Shown here one piece after another: positions 9,391 to 23,904 of a stretch of DNA of 64,000 nt (its first letter is position 1; every line of letters starts with the position of its first letter). The stretch is from Nymphaea colorata (Eukaryota > Streptophyta > Magnoliopsida > Nymphaeales > Nymphaeaceae). The translations under genes were made by a program, and so were the position numbers. The notes beneath the pieces are model-generated. The model was not told the origin of the DNA. It saw only the letters and a program-made list of their open reading frames with translations, and did no database searches. The stretch is taken from assembly GCF_008831285.2 (NCBI RefSeq), contig NC_045143.1, positions 13,071,214 through 13,135,213 of the forward strand. Reading direction: 5' to 3'.

Positions 9391-12300
9391 ATGTTGAACA
9401 CCATAGCAGCACAAAACATTCCTCTTGATGTGCAGCAGATCTTAATGACAACCTTGTCCAAAGTCTATATTAAGCAAAATGAGGAAGGATTCTGGTATGT
9501 GGATTCTGGTGCCGCAGCTCATGTGACTGACGATGCAGGTATGGTTTCTAGTGTTCTTCCTTATTTAGCTAAAGGCTTAGTTGTTATAGGAGATGGTTCC
9601 TATCACAAAATATCTCATATTGGAAATGCACATATCTCCATGCTTCATTCTTCCCTACCTTTAAAAAATGTTCTTGCTTTTCCGGATGTCAAGAAAAATA
9701 TTATTTTTGCGTCAAAGCTTATTGATGATGCTCATTTTCGTGTTGAGTTTACTCCATCTTCTGGTTATGTCAAGGATGCTCAAACCAAGAAGATATTCGC
9801 TGAGGGTGTTCGCAAAAGAGACATGTATGTCTTTTGAAGAAGCTCCAAAGGTGTCCAAGTCATGTGTTTCAGATTCATCTTTTTTCAGTCAGAGTGAAGT
9901 CGATTTAATAGAGTATAATAAGCCATCCATTTGGCATAGTCGTTTAGCACATTGTAGTCATTCAAAGTCTTGTTGCAGACGAACTATTACATAAGTCTAG
10001 TCTGAGTCTCGTCAATGATTAGCATGTGCTCAATGTGTCATATTTGTAAGAGTCATGCATTACCTTTTCATTCAATGAATAAGCGAGCTTTGAAGTTATT
10101 TGATACCATATACTCTGATGTTTGGGGGCCTACTCCAATTTCTTCTTATTCCGAAAGCAAATATTATATTGTTTTCATTGATTCTTATTCACGTTACACA
10201 TGGATCTACTTTATGAAAATCAAATCATAGGTTTTCCACTTGTTCACCCAATTTCATGCCTTGGTCCAAGACAAATACTCTTATAATATTGTGCATTTCC
10301 AATGTGGTGGAGGCGAGTTCATTTCCAATAAATTTACTGAGTATTTACTAAATCATGGGATCGCTAGACAGTTTTCCTACCTCACACACCACAATAGAAT
10401 GGTATTGCTAAAAGAAAGTATAGACACATAGTTGAAAGTGCATTAAGTATGATGCACACAGATGTGCCCATGAATTTAGAGACTGAAGCCTTCCATACTG
10501 CTGTTCATGTCATTAATCGACTGCCATTATCTCTACTTAAAAGAAAATCTCCTTTCTTTATTTTAGATCAAGAACAATCAAATTGTGATTAATTACATGT
10601 TTTTGGATGTGTATGTTATGTCCAAGTTGATGTTTTCCTAAGAAATAAGTTTAAATATCGAGTTGTTAAGTGCAAATTTGTGGGTTATGCAGAAAATTAT
10701 AAGGGCTATAGATGTTACAATCCAAAGACTGGGCTCGTGCATATTTCACATGTTTTTTATGAGCTCAGGTTAAAGGACTTAAAGGAGCCACATGCAACAT
10801 TCAATAAAAGAGATAATACATATGATTCATGGTTGAATGCAGAAATATTAGGCCAAGGGGCTTATGCATACCACATACACAGTGATAGAATTATTGATGA
10901 ATTTAGGGCAGCCTCAAATACTAAGATGGACAGCACACCTCCATCTACTCAGGCGAACATCACGTCTTCACCTAATCGATTTTCAAGAATGGCATATACT
11001 CATCGATCAGTTACGACAACTGCTCCAGAAACTGTCATTACTTGTCCATGTAGATCAGAACGTGTGCGACACTCTATTGATAGATGGATAAGTTATGATA
11101 ACTTCTCTTTAGATTTTCAGCTTTTTTAACAAAATTGAGCAAAAAGGTGGAACCAAAATGTTATAAGCACGCATGCAAGAGCAAATATTGGATCGAGGTC
11201 ATGAATGAATAAATGACTGCCTGAATGAATGTCCAACTTGGGAGATTGTTTTTCATCCAAAATGAGTTTACAAACTCAAATATAAACCTAATGGAAGTAT
11301 TGATAGATATAAGGCTCCTTTTGTGGCTAGAGGCTTCACTCAATAATACAGAAAAGATTATGATGAGACATTCGGTCCAGTTATCAAGATGGGAACAATC
11401 CAGGTTGTCATTTCTCTTGCAATCTCATATGGATGGACTTTATATCAATTGGATGTTAAAAATGTTTTTCTCTATGGTTTTCTAAAAGAAGTATACATGA
11501 AACAACAACGTGGTTATGCTACGAATGATCCAACTCAATGGGTTTCTAGGTTACATAAATCGTTATATGGGCTTAAGTAAGCATCTAGCTCATGGTTTGA
11601 TAGATTTTCTCTTCATGTACAACAGGCTGGTTTTTTTAGAAGTTCACTTGACCATTTCTTATTCATATATCATACAAGTGAAATTACAACTTGACTACTC
11701 ATATATGTAGATGACATAGTTCTTACTGGAAATTCTTCATGTCATATATCTCATGTTAAGGAAGTGTTGAAGCAACAATTCAAGATGAAAGATCTCTAAG
11801 AACTATGGTATGTTTTGGATGTCGAGTTTGATAGAAAGGGTGATATGTTGACTCTTACGCAACACAAATATACTCTTGATATATTGGACATAGCAGGTAT
11901 GACAAATTGCAAGCCCTTAAATACTCATAGTGTTCTCAACACAAGATTGAATGCATCTGATGGAAGTGATTCATACTCAAACCATAGTTTTTATCAAAGC
12001 ATAGTTGGCATGTAGCAATATCTCATCTTTACACACCTAGACATAGTATATGCAGTGAATCAAGTCTCTTAGTTTATGCACGTACCCACAAAAAGATATA
12101 TGGATGCTATTAAACTTATGTTGCGCTATCTTAAGGCTACACTTGGGGACGAACTCATCTACACAAGGAAGTCAACTATTTTGAATGGACATTCAATTTT
12201 CACTTATATTGATGTAGATTGGGCAGGTAGCCCAAATGATAGAAGGTCGGTTTCAAGTTATTATATCTTTCTTAACTCCAATCTTGTTTTCTAGAGTAGT

Positions 12301-12645
12301 AGAAAACAACATGCAGTTGCCAGATCAAGCACTGAAGCAGAATATAGGGCTATGGCTGGCAATGTAGCTGAAACTTCATGGTTGCGTCATCTTCTTGGGG
12401 AACTCTCCCTCCCCATTGCTCAATCATCTGTATTTTGCAATAACCAAAGTACCATCAAAATTGCTTTCAATCATATCCTACATAATCGCACTAAGCATAT
12501 AGAGATTGATCAACACTTTATTTGTCAGAAGGTTGAGGAGAGTGAAATTGTTCCTACTTATATACCCATGTCTCAACAAGTGGCTGATCTATTTACCAAG
12601 GGTCATGCAGGGCATCATTTCTGGGAATTGAAAAACAAGTTGTAC
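9391..12645 (+). pseudogene. Copia-2 pol pseudogene (PR-IN-RT-RNH)
   Basis: An open segment at 9391-9837 carries the protease site WYVDSGAAAHVT, with the catalytic D-S-G intact. GAG-pre-integrase (WHSRLAH) lies near 9930. The integrase core at 10090-10430 keeps SDVWGP but reads FQCGGGEF where the family has a second catalytic Asp before GGGEF, and the region of the final Glu is frame-shifted. RT keeps YQLDVKNVFLYGF near 11440 and an intact YVDDIVLTG at 11704-11730. RNase H at 12240-12645 has DWAGSPNDRRS, SRKQHAVARSSTEAEYRAM and TKHIEIDQHF. At least five stops or frameshifts break the polyprotein. Confidence 0.85.
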
Positions 12646-12667
12646 ATTATCACACCACGTGCACAAC

Positions 12668-12678
12668 TTGAGGGGGGC
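12668..12678 (+). other. Polypurine tract of Copia-2
   Basis: ttgaggggggc directly precedes the 3' LTR, the canonical Copia form. Confidence 0.85.
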
Positions 12679-12950
12679 TGTAAATATATGGTTTGGGTCT
12701 AGTCAGACCCAACCCATTTTCACCACATGCAACGCATAACCAGTGGTGGCAAAGTAGTAATATTTATTGTTCTTTTGTGTATTTTATTTGTAACACTTAA
12801 GTGTAATTAATTTAAGTAATGACAAGGGGCAGGTGCTCACCCTAAGGCCCTAATTTTTCTTCTCTCTCTTTTCTCAAGCAGCCTCATTCTCCTCTCTTCC
12901 TCTCGTCTCTTCTTGAATTCCATCTGATGGTGATATATCAAAATCTTACA
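12679..12950 (+). repeat. 3' LTR of Copia-2
   Basis: It runs from tgtaaatatatggtttgggt to caaaatcttaca. It is about 45 bp longer than the 5' copy because of an extra CT-rich stretch around 12860-12900. Confidence 0.9.
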
Positions 12951-14550
12951 AATATAAGCATTTTAAAATAAATTTTCAAATTCAGAAAAATTTTGTAGAA
13001 AAATAGAAGTCCATATGTGAAGAAAAAGAAGAAATTTAGGTGAATTGAAGATGGGGAGATCTAAAATGCTCATAAAGAGGAGAAAATATAAAATTGCTGC
13101 CTCACCTTTGGTCACCTATGACTAACTAAGCAACAAAGAAGCTAAAGAAATCACAGAAAGGAGTTGAAAGCGACATTGCAACAGGTAAGTTTGAATACTG
13201 ACAACAGTAAGTGGCTGCTTATAATAATAATGATAAATTTTTTGTTGTTCAAATCTCTGAAATAAATGATTTGTCATGAACAAGATAGGTTCTAGCTAAT
13301 TTATAACTAAACAACTTACTGGGAATCTACTATTAGGACAGACCTTAGTATAAACCATTAATTGACCTCTTCTTTGTGTGTATGTGTGCGTGAGAGAGAG
13401 AGAGAGAGAGAGAGACAGAGAACTACAGCTTCATTTTCTTCCATGTTTGAGATCCAAATGTTGAAAATGATTAACCAGAAAGAAAGGAAATCAAGTGCTA
13501 AGTTCACAGAAAACAAGAAGGGCAATAGATAACGAAAGAAAACTAAATTTCCCATGCTCCCTTTTCCTATTCTTAAGCAAAGAAAGGCACCACTTCAAAA
13601 TTGCAGATCAAAAGTTTCAAATAAGATGTGCTCCTCTATAGTAATAGCATGTCAACCATAAGACAAAATATGACAATACATCATCACCTCTGGACTTAAA
13701 AACTTATGGAAGATTGTAATTCTTGGCCAGCTCATTGTGTCAGGCTGTTATGGAAGACAGTGACCAGCTTGACCTGTACGAAATACAAAAACTCAGCCAT
13801 GGTAGCTAAATAAGAGATTGGTTGATCATCATATAATATGTAGAAGCATTCCACATAATAAAGAGACATGTGACTGTGCTCCTCATGCATTAAAAGTTTG
13901 TGGGCACACTGCTATGTTTGATGTAACCATGCACACGAAATAAACAAAGTGAAGACAATGTGCCTGCAGGATGACCGAACTTAAACCCTCTATAGGCACT
14001 CAAGAGAATGAAATTGAAAGATGGGTGAATAATAAAACGTGCCCACCTCCTCATGATACAACCTTTTAATGAAGGTGAGTGAAGGGTGGTGGAAACACTT
14101 GGAGTGGCAACTAGTGGGAAACATTGTCAACTCTTGGGGAAAATAACATATTAATATGACAATTTTTTATGGAAAATGGCATAAAGAAAAATGGCAAGTT
14201 TTACATCAACAAAGACCTTAAGGTTCTGCATGTGCATTGGCAAATCTACGAGATGAACATATACCAAATACCAAAGTCCTCGTTGTAGCCAACAACTTGA
14301 GAGGCATTATAGGTTCCCATTGGCAAGTGACCAAGAGTTTTCCCCTCACTCTCTACTTCCTTGGTTGCAAAATTTCCCCAAGGTCCACTACTGAGGTTCT
14401 CACTAGAAAAGACCTTTCGGTAAAATTGTGAAGTGAATCGGCACCATTCCAATCCATTGCTTCCTCAATTCACCAAAGATTTCAATGAAATCCAGCCACA
14501 ACCTAGGGTTGCCCTAAGATGGCATCACAATGGTTGTCCACCAAAACAAC
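12951..14550. other. Interval without recognisable genes
   Basis: AT-rich sequence with only short spurious open frames. It contains the GT/GA microsatellite listed separately. No conserved protein motif was recognised on either strand. Confidence 0.5.
13375..13415. repeat. (TG)n(GA)n compound microsatellite
   Basis: tgtgtgtatgtgtgcg runs into about eleven GA units. Confidence 0.9.
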
Positions 14551-17500
14551 TTGTGACGAGCTAAAATTTTTACAAGTCCAAATGTTCATTTTAGCCTTCA
14601 CCATGAGTTTTCTAAATTGATTTTTAAAGACCAAATTTCAAAAACAAAGAGCCATTGCTAAGCTAAACAAGCATTTTTTACACCAGCATTGCACACTGAG
14701 ACACAGACCACTTATGTTGTCTAAGATAAAAATTATCATTTTAGCCCTACATCTTGACATCTCGGCCTAGAAAGTAGAAAATTTTCATCAATTTTTTTAG
14801 AATTTCCTAACATTTAAGCAATTAGGCCATTTCTCAACTTTACATGACTCCTAGAGTCACCAAAGTTAGCTCACTAGGGTTACCCCAATCTGAAGCCAAC
14901 TTCCCTATAGCTCAAATCAGCTCCTGGAACTCAAAACTGTGATCTTTAGTTCAACCAAGTCAAAACAAGTTTACCTTAATGGAGAGAAAGTTTTATCTCA
15001 CTTATTTTAGTCACCCAGTCCAAGTTTACATTCTATACTAACTTGCATGTTGTCAGTTGTCACTATGTCTTTTTCTCTTTGTTTTTGGGGGTTTAAGTTG
15101 AATTTAAGCTCAACCTAAGAGAAAGAGAAACCAAGTTAGGACCATGTTTATCATGTATATATCAAGCTTACTCTAGTTTATTTTGAGTTCATCCTTCCCA
15201 GTTTGAATTCAATTCATTTCTGAATGTTTTCTCTCTCAGGTTTTCAGGGGTTCGAGTAGAATTTGAGCTCAACCCAATAGGGTGAGCTAAACTCTAGCTA
15301 AGACTATGTTTATTATGTATAAATCAAGCTTCATTTAGTTCAGTTTGAATTCATGTATCCCGTTTTGAGTTCAATTCATGTATCCCATTTTGAGTTCAAT
15401 GTTTATCGTGAATAAATCAATACTCCTTTAGTTTGGTTTGAGTTCATTCCTGCCGGTTTAAGTACAATTCAGTTCCAAAAGCCGTGGAGCTCATTCCTAG
15501 TACTTGTAACACTCTAACAACAACTATAGAGCTCAATTTTACAAAACTAAAGTGAAAATTTTCAATCTTTCAAAGTGTCCTTATATGTAAGTGGCTTTCC
15601 TAGCACCCCTAGCTCCACCAACAAAAATTTCAAACAAAATTTGATTTTCATGGTTTTCCATGATTTCCCTTTATAAATGTGCCACATACAGCTTGGTAAA
15701 ATTTGGTTTTTGATTTTTAGAGCAATCCAATAGGAATTTTTAGGCAACTTTAACCAAAGCCTATTTAGTAGCCATGCCATAGTTTGGTTCAATCAGATCA
15801 AGAAAATCCATCTGGAACTCTGAAAATACACATAGGGGAAAAAATGACCATTTCTTTTTTAGCCACTTTCTTCTGCATAAACATGGGGTATGTGTTATAT
15901 GCACCTTGGTTTATAATTTTCATTGATTACTGAAACCCCAGTGGAAGCCCATCCCTTTTTTTGAACCCATTTCAACCCAAAATCACATACGATGGTATTT
16001 GGTTATTTCCCACCATGCATGTATTTTTCATGAAGTCTAACTTAGGAGCCACGTGAACCTAAGATAGCTTTTCATATAAATATTATGGATCTGTTAGTCC
16101 TGAGCCTAGGCTTAGCCTACCCAGGTTTCACATTCAAACTAAATTATCCAAAGACAGCTCCTAGGCTGAGCCTGTGTGTAGGTTAGGTCTGAACCTAGTT
16201 TTTTTGGAAAACTAAACCTAACCCAAGTCCAGTCCATGTCATGCAGCTTGAATCCACTTAGCCTTGGTCCAACTAGGTCTAGGTTCACATTTCAATTTCA
16301 GATTTCTGATCTAGATCATATACCCAAGTCTTATTTCCTTATCTAGATCTCATATCCAAGTCTTTGACATGAGATCTATTCTTATATAGATCCAGATCAA
16401 TTGTTCCTTTTTTAGATACCACATATCAAATCACAATTCAAGTTCTAAAACTATATCCAGATCCATCTTCTAGAATTTTCCTTGGATATGGGCCCGGATA
16501 TGTCTCTCAACATCAAACTAGATCTAGGATTCACATGTGAGCTTAATGCAGATTATATCTCAAAAAATATATCTTGAGTTTCTCACTCCATGATTGATGT
16601 CAATTCACACATAAGCACTTAACATGTGTGGAATTCTTTGTTGAGCACTTCGGCACAGATGTAACCAGAATAAACATTTTTCTGATTTATATCAAGTTTT
16701 AGAATAATGTTTAAAAGTGTGTTTTCTCCCCTTCATGTTATCATGGTGTTCGCCCTCCAAAATGTTAATCCAAATACTTTACCAAGAATAAATCAACACT
16801 TCTCCATGCATATGTGGCTTTTCACAGAATTGAATTTGAAATCCAGACAAGGTTGCAACGAACAAAACTCTAATTGAAAACATGTTTAAACCTTTGGTTT
16901 TTGAGTTTCAAAAGGAGAGAAAGCAAAACGTTTAGTCATGTATCTAAAATTTCAAAGGGGTTTGCCCCTTTTCTCTTCTATAAGTAGGGCTCCTCCATCT
17001 TTTTTAGTTACACACTTTAGCTATTCTTAGAGAAGCCTAAAAAGTTGGTAAAATTTCGATGTCCTACTCAAAAAGATGGTATAGCTCGAAACAAGTTAAT
17101 TTTTTAAGAGTCTAAGTCTAAGCCTTGGTTCGGGTTGCATTAGCACGAAACCTTGACCCAGCCAGACTCACGGTAGAGGCCATGGGAGTGGGCTCAGTCA
17201 TGGTGCTAGCTTCAAGTAATTTTTCTCCCCCTTCTTTCTATTCCAATTTAGTCATTTTTCTTTATGCATGTTTAGTTTAGTTTAGTTTTCTTTTTGTTTT
17301 TAGCATGTTTAGTTTAGTCTATTTTCTTAGTTTCTTTAATGATGTTGTAATTTAACATGCATATTTTTCTTGACTATATTTATTTTAATGTCTTTAGGGT
17401 ATGCATAGAGGTCAAGTATGTCCATCTCTACCTTGTCTCTTTTTTTTTTTAATTCTTTGCATTTTTTTACTTAATTTTACTTAAAAGCATGCATATATAA

Positions 17501-18690
17501 TATAGTTTTCTTTCTTATTTTCTTTAATCATGCATTACAGCTCTATTTTAACATGCACTAAACTACCTTGCACCCACACACACCCGTTGCCTAAAACCAG
17601 ACTGGGTCACCAAGTAGCATACCATGTGTGCATTAGTCCCATAGCCTAAATCTAGTCAAACTACTTTCAGCACTCAATCATATGAAATGAATGAAGTATA
17701 TATTATATATCATATGGTTTGATGAAGACGAAACACACTTATTACAGTCAAACCTATCAAGTAGGTTCAAACCCAGTGTAGGCAAGACTGAACCCAATCA
17801 TTTTGTCCAACTTATCCCTAACTCATTTGGATCTTGTATCTCAATTTCAAGTATTGGATTCAAATCATAAACATTCTGTCAACCTAAACCATGACATCAA
17901 CCCAAGTGTAACCTACTTGGATTTGGATCTCATGTATTGGGTTTTGAATCTTAGATTTTAGACTTTGGATTTTGGATCTAATTTCACATACGAGTCTTGA
18001 ATCATAAATCTCACATTGTGTAGTTCGGATTTTAAATCCTAGTTTTTGGATCTTAGATTTTAGATTTTAGACCGTAGATTTCATATCTTGGATCTTGCAT
18101 TGAATTTAAAGCAAATGAGTATTTGATCATAAACCTAGGATCAATCCCTACAAGACCAAACCCAAATTCAAGTTTTTAAACCCTATAATTATTAGTGGAT
18201 CTATCCTCTTAGAATTTGGATTTTAAAGAATCCAATCACAAATACAAGATCAAATTTATTGGATCTTTGACCTTAGATTTTGGATCATGAGTCTTAATCA
18301 CATGAAATATACAAGAAGTATATAAATTTTTTCATATCATGATCATAAGTATTGGATTCAGATCTAGTTTTCTTCTAATAAGTCCACGTCATACATCCTA
18401 GTCCTAGTAGAGACCGAACTTTAGGTCTATGAGATTTTGTGTTTGCATGCATTATGTTAAGTTTAGGACATCGACTTTCATTGATTTATAATTATCTGGA
18501 CATGAACAAACATCAAGATTTAATTCTTTCTATTCATAAGTCTATTGCTAAGAATGACTTAGATTTCAAAATATGAATGATTTAGAACTAAGTTATATTT
18601 GCTTTTCTTACGTTTTGAACGACATGTAGACTTAGGAATGGAGGCAAGTACAAGTAATGATATCTCATTTATTATGGTCTGCATGTAAGA
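14551..18690 (+). repeat. Upstream long direct repeat, presumed 5' LTR of the Tat-type element
   Basis: It matches 23905-27290 over almost its whole length (shared blocks include gattttcaaagaccaaattt-type sequence near the start and acaagtaatgatatc at the end). A TATA-like ctataagtag at about 16979-16988 could be the LTR promoter. Internal subrepeats of roughly 130-190 bp (caatgtttatcatg..aaatcaa..gtttgagttcat type) recur near 15130, 15300 and 15400. The start tgtgacgagc at 14551 is a plausible LTR end but is not proven. Confidence 0.65.
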
Positions 18691-18829
18691 TTGAAAAAAT
18701 TTATATGTAAGCAGAAGTGGCAATCATGATGAGACCTATCATTGTTTGATTAGACAAAAATGTTCTTTTTAAAGTTTTAAATGCCGTCTCACCCTTAGGG
18801 CCATCTAAGTATGCTCGTTTGATGTATGT

Positions 18830-21180
18830 GCATATTTTGGATGTGTATTAAGACTTAGAAGTGAGAGAGATTTTCTATGCTCTCATAGATGTAGGATTAC
18901 ATATTATCTCTCTCAATTTAGGAGTTGTTTGATACAAATTTTGTTTCCCTCTTTGATTTTAAACCTCCTGTTATGCTACATTGCATAGAGCCAACTATTT
19001 ATGCATGTGATTGCATATTTCAAAATTTTCTTAAACCTATATATCTCAATTACACATCACAAAATACTCCATGTATGCATTAGCTCAAGGTGGTTCAATG
19101 ACTGGAACAATCTATTGGAGGTGGGTACTGGCCCTCCCCTCACCCATATTCAGGTATTAGCCTGGTATATTAGTGAGTGATCAAGTAGAATGAAGACCTT
19201 TAACTTTTAGAACCTCATTTGTATGAGTTTATGCTACATACTTTGGACTTCCTGTCTAAGTATATTGGCATATCGAGTACATGGAACAACTGAAGATTTG
19301 AAATCCTTAGATATCCAGTTCTAGGTGACCAAGCTAATTTCAAACACTTGCGTCATAGTTGCTTGAAGTATTCTGTGTACATCTTGTTTGATTATATGTT
19401 TGCTTTCATGTAAAGTCAAGATGGTTTTCCAATCCAATCCTCTTAAATACATCTTAGAACGGTCATTTCTTACAGGAAGAATTGCCAAGTGGCAAGTGCT
19501 CCTCATGAAGTATGATGTAGAGTATATTTCTTGGAAGTCTATCATGGGGCAAGCATTAGTTGATCAGCTAACAGACTTTCCATTGGCTGGAGTGATGAAG
19601 GCCAGTGATGATTTCTCAGATAAACAAGTCATACATATTGAAACTACTCAGCCATGGGCAATGTTATTGAAGGCTTCAAGAACGTGGCCAAAACAGATAT
19701 TGGGATTCTTCTAATCACTCTTGAAAAGGAGATTATCCCTTATTCTCTTATGTTGGAAGTCACATGCAGTCACAAATTGGCACCCTACCAAGAATTCACT
19801 CAAGCTTTGGTACAACAGTTTAAGGAATTCCAACTATTCTATGTCTAGAGGGAGTTTAAGCAATTTGCAGGTGGTTTGGTCAGCCTTGGACCCATCATCA
19901 CTTTTGAGAAGAACGAACCATGCGAACCTTTCAAGGTAGGATGACTGACTCAACCAGCATGCCTCCCTCCGGAACAATAAACCAAGTCTTTTCAAAGAAA
20001 GCTCCTTGGTATCAAAGGATTACTTAAAAATAGGTGAATTCCCTCTAAGTATGCTTAAGAAAAAACAGAGAGCAATACAATGTATGTCTAGCCAGTATTT
20101 CATTTTAGCAGGGATATTATATAAGTGTGGATTTAGCTCAAAATATTCACAATGTCTTGACAAGCAGGAAGCTCAAGAAATGATCTGAAAATCTCATGAA
20201 AGAATTTATAAAGGACACCCCAGGTATAAAAACCTAGTCAAACAAGTAATTTGGGCAGGCTAGTATTGCTAACCATGCAACAAGGTTGCCACAAATTCGT
20301 TAGAATATGCCTGAAATGCCAGATCCATGTGGATGTGATTCATGCTCCTATAGCATATCATATTTTGTTGTATTGTCATGGTTTTTTTCAGTGTAGGTGC
20401 TTGATGTAATAAACCCCATTAATCCTCTTGTATCAAATGGACACAAATATATCATTGCTAAAATAGAATATTTTACCAAGGGAGTGGAAGCTATCACCAT
20501 AAGAACTATGGATGGCAAATATAATGTCTATTTCATTCACAAGAATATCTTGTGTAGGCTGGGGTGCCACATGACATCATATCTGATAATGGGACACATT
20601 TCGAGAATAAGAGGATGTGTGATATCTTTTCAAAGTTCAGGATGAATCATCATTTTTCGACACCCTACAATCCACAAAAAAAAAATGCCAAGCGAAAGCA
20701 ACAAATAAAAACATGATCTGGATCATGGAAAGGGTAGTGGAAATTGGCAATCAGACTTCCACCAATGCCACTCCATCAGAAATGGTATGTGGCAAAGACG
20801 TGGTCCTCCTTTTATATGTGCAAAAGCCAGCTTACAATTTTGCATCTGTTATTGAATTACCCATACACCAGTATCAAAAGCAGCGAAAGCTATAGTTAGA
20901 CCTGCTCGATGAGAAAACGTTGCAAACAGTAGAACATGTAGAAGCATACTTGCAAAGGGTAGCCCAACACAATGTCATATCAGTGATCAAATGAAGTTAC
21001 GAAATCAATGATCTAGTGTTAAGATCAACCATCCCTTAGAAGAATCATCCTCATGGAAAGTGCGATTTATGTCATCAAGGAAGTTTTGTTGATCAATTTG
21101 TACCGAGTGATTGACACTGATAAGGTTGAATTATCTGATCCTGTAAATGCTCTTCATTTAAAGAAATTCAATGCTTAATC
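18830..21180 (+). pseudogene. Tat-type Ty3 pol remnants (PR, RNase H, second RNase H-like, integrase)
   Basis: Near 18855-18935 a reading ...FYALIDVGLHIISLNLG resembles the protease Asp-loop. At 19340-19560 the end of RT/RNase H reads KHLRHSCLKYSVYILF and later PLKYILERSFLTGRIAKWQVLL. Positions 19640-19850 resemble the extra archaeal-type RNase H domain found after RNH in this group (LAPYQEFTQALVQQF). Integrase follows: a zinc-binding remnant at 20080-20230, the core from 20397 (VLDVINPINP), IISDNGTHFENKR near 20580-20620, then YNPQ and a C-terminal DLVLRSTIP near 21010. Stops interrupt every part, and most of RT is absent. Confidence 0.7.
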
Positions 21181-21469
21181 TACTTGTATCAAAATCTCTC
21201 TATCAATATAATTTTGGTTGATGGCCAAACTAGTCTCTAATCTCTATCTGATGCATGCATTCTCTTCTATGGCCCTTCATACTAGGGTATCTTTCTAATA
21301 AAACATCACATGGTGCAAGGAAATGACCAAAAGAAAATTTTCAACAAGGAAAATTTCAAAGTTTTCTAAAATCTAAGAACAATTAGTCCACAAGTCCTCA
21401 CATCTAACTATATGGCAATTTTCCAAGTTTGGCAATCTTTAAAGAGCTCCAAGTTTTTTTCAATTTCGC

Positions 21470-22450
21470 ACTTCGATGCATGTTTTAAAATTTCACCCTT
21501 TGGTGACACAAATTGTTCAAATTTAGTGCATGTAAGCTGGTAATCTTTTGCACTTTAGTGTACACAAGTTTTTCAAATTCACATTTCAGCACCCACAACC
21601 TTTCTATCCACACAAGTTTTTCAAATTTTGCACATTTCACACCTACGTGTGTACAATTTTTCAAATTGTGCAAAACTTTTTTTTGATCATATACAAGTTT
21701 TGCATTTCCATGCATACAAGTTTTCAACATGAGCACTTTGGTGCACTCAAATTTTCACAAGTTTCTAAAACTTCGCATAGACGAAAACTTGTAAAATTTC
21801 ACAAGTTTTTGTGTGTCAATACACCATTTTCGCACTTTAGTGTACATAAATTTAACATGAACATGTATTAATATAAAATTTTGTGCTTTGGCTCCCCCAA
21901 GTAAACCTGCCCTGGCATATGATTTTTGTGCTTCAGCACATACAAATAAACCTATCAGCTTACACAAGTTTTCGAAAACTCTCGTATTCTAGTATAAGAT
22001 TTTGCACTTCAACACCTCCAAGAAGATGTGCATAAGATTTTGTGCTTGGGTGCACACAGGTAAACATACTAGTACATAAAATTTTGTGCTTGGGTGCACA
22101 CAAGTCCCATGTTTTTGTATAAGATTTTCATGCTTCGAGCGCACAAGTAAACATGCTTTCGAATATGATTTTGTGTTTTGGCACCCTAAAGTGAACGTGT
22201 CTTTACATAAGATTTTGAAGCGTCGATGCAAACAAGTGAACGTACTAGTCTGCATAAGTTTTCAAGCTTCTACATTCTAATATAAGATTTTTGCACTTTG
22301 GCACACACAAGTGAATGTACCATTATGTAAGATTTTTGTGCAATGGCATACACAAGTACATGCACCTCAACACACACTTTCGTGCTTTGGTGTGCATTTT
22401 CACACTTTAGTGCACATTTTTGCACTTCGATGCATAAAGTATTTCAAGTA
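21470..22450. repeat. Satellite-like degenerate tandem array (caagttt..tttgcacttyggtgcacaca motif)
   Basis: Roughly 1 kb is made of variants of a short unit combining acacaagttt, a T-rich stretch such as ttcaaattttgca or aagattttgtg, and cttnggtgcaca, repeated at about 40-60 bp. Later copies shift to aagtgaacgt..cataagatttt. A few outlying copies lie at 23490-23670. Position between integrase and the downstream LTR matches the tandem-repeat region known in Tat-group elements. Confidence 0.8.
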
Positions 22451-23796
<1,346 letters not shown>

Positions 23797-23904
23797 AAAT
23801 GGATTTCATTTTTGAAAGTCAATCTCAAAATTATCATCATTTTCAGGATAGGTGTTTGGTCTTTGCCACTAAGCATGGTTCTCAACTCAATAACAGAGAG
23901 AGGC

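Larger units (their letters stand above)
7954..12950 (+). mobile_element. Decayed Ty1/Copia LTR retrotransposon (Copia-2)
   Basis: LTRs at 7954-8181 and 12679-12950 begin TG and end CA. Flanking 5-mers are aaaat and aatat, a one-mismatch target duplication. A tRNA-Met PBS, gag with CCHC knuckle, protease, integrase, RT, RNase H and a clean PPT are all present, in the same orientation as Copia-1 but from a clearly different family (unrelated LTRs). Frameshifts and stops show it is no longer autonomous, although several active-site motifs survive better than in Copia-1. Confidence 0.92.

Noticed and set aside
21470-22450. CRISPR-like array
   Set aside because: Repeats are degenerate and run into each other without unique spacers, the context is a plant retrotransposon, and CRISPR arrays are not expected in a plant nuclear genome.
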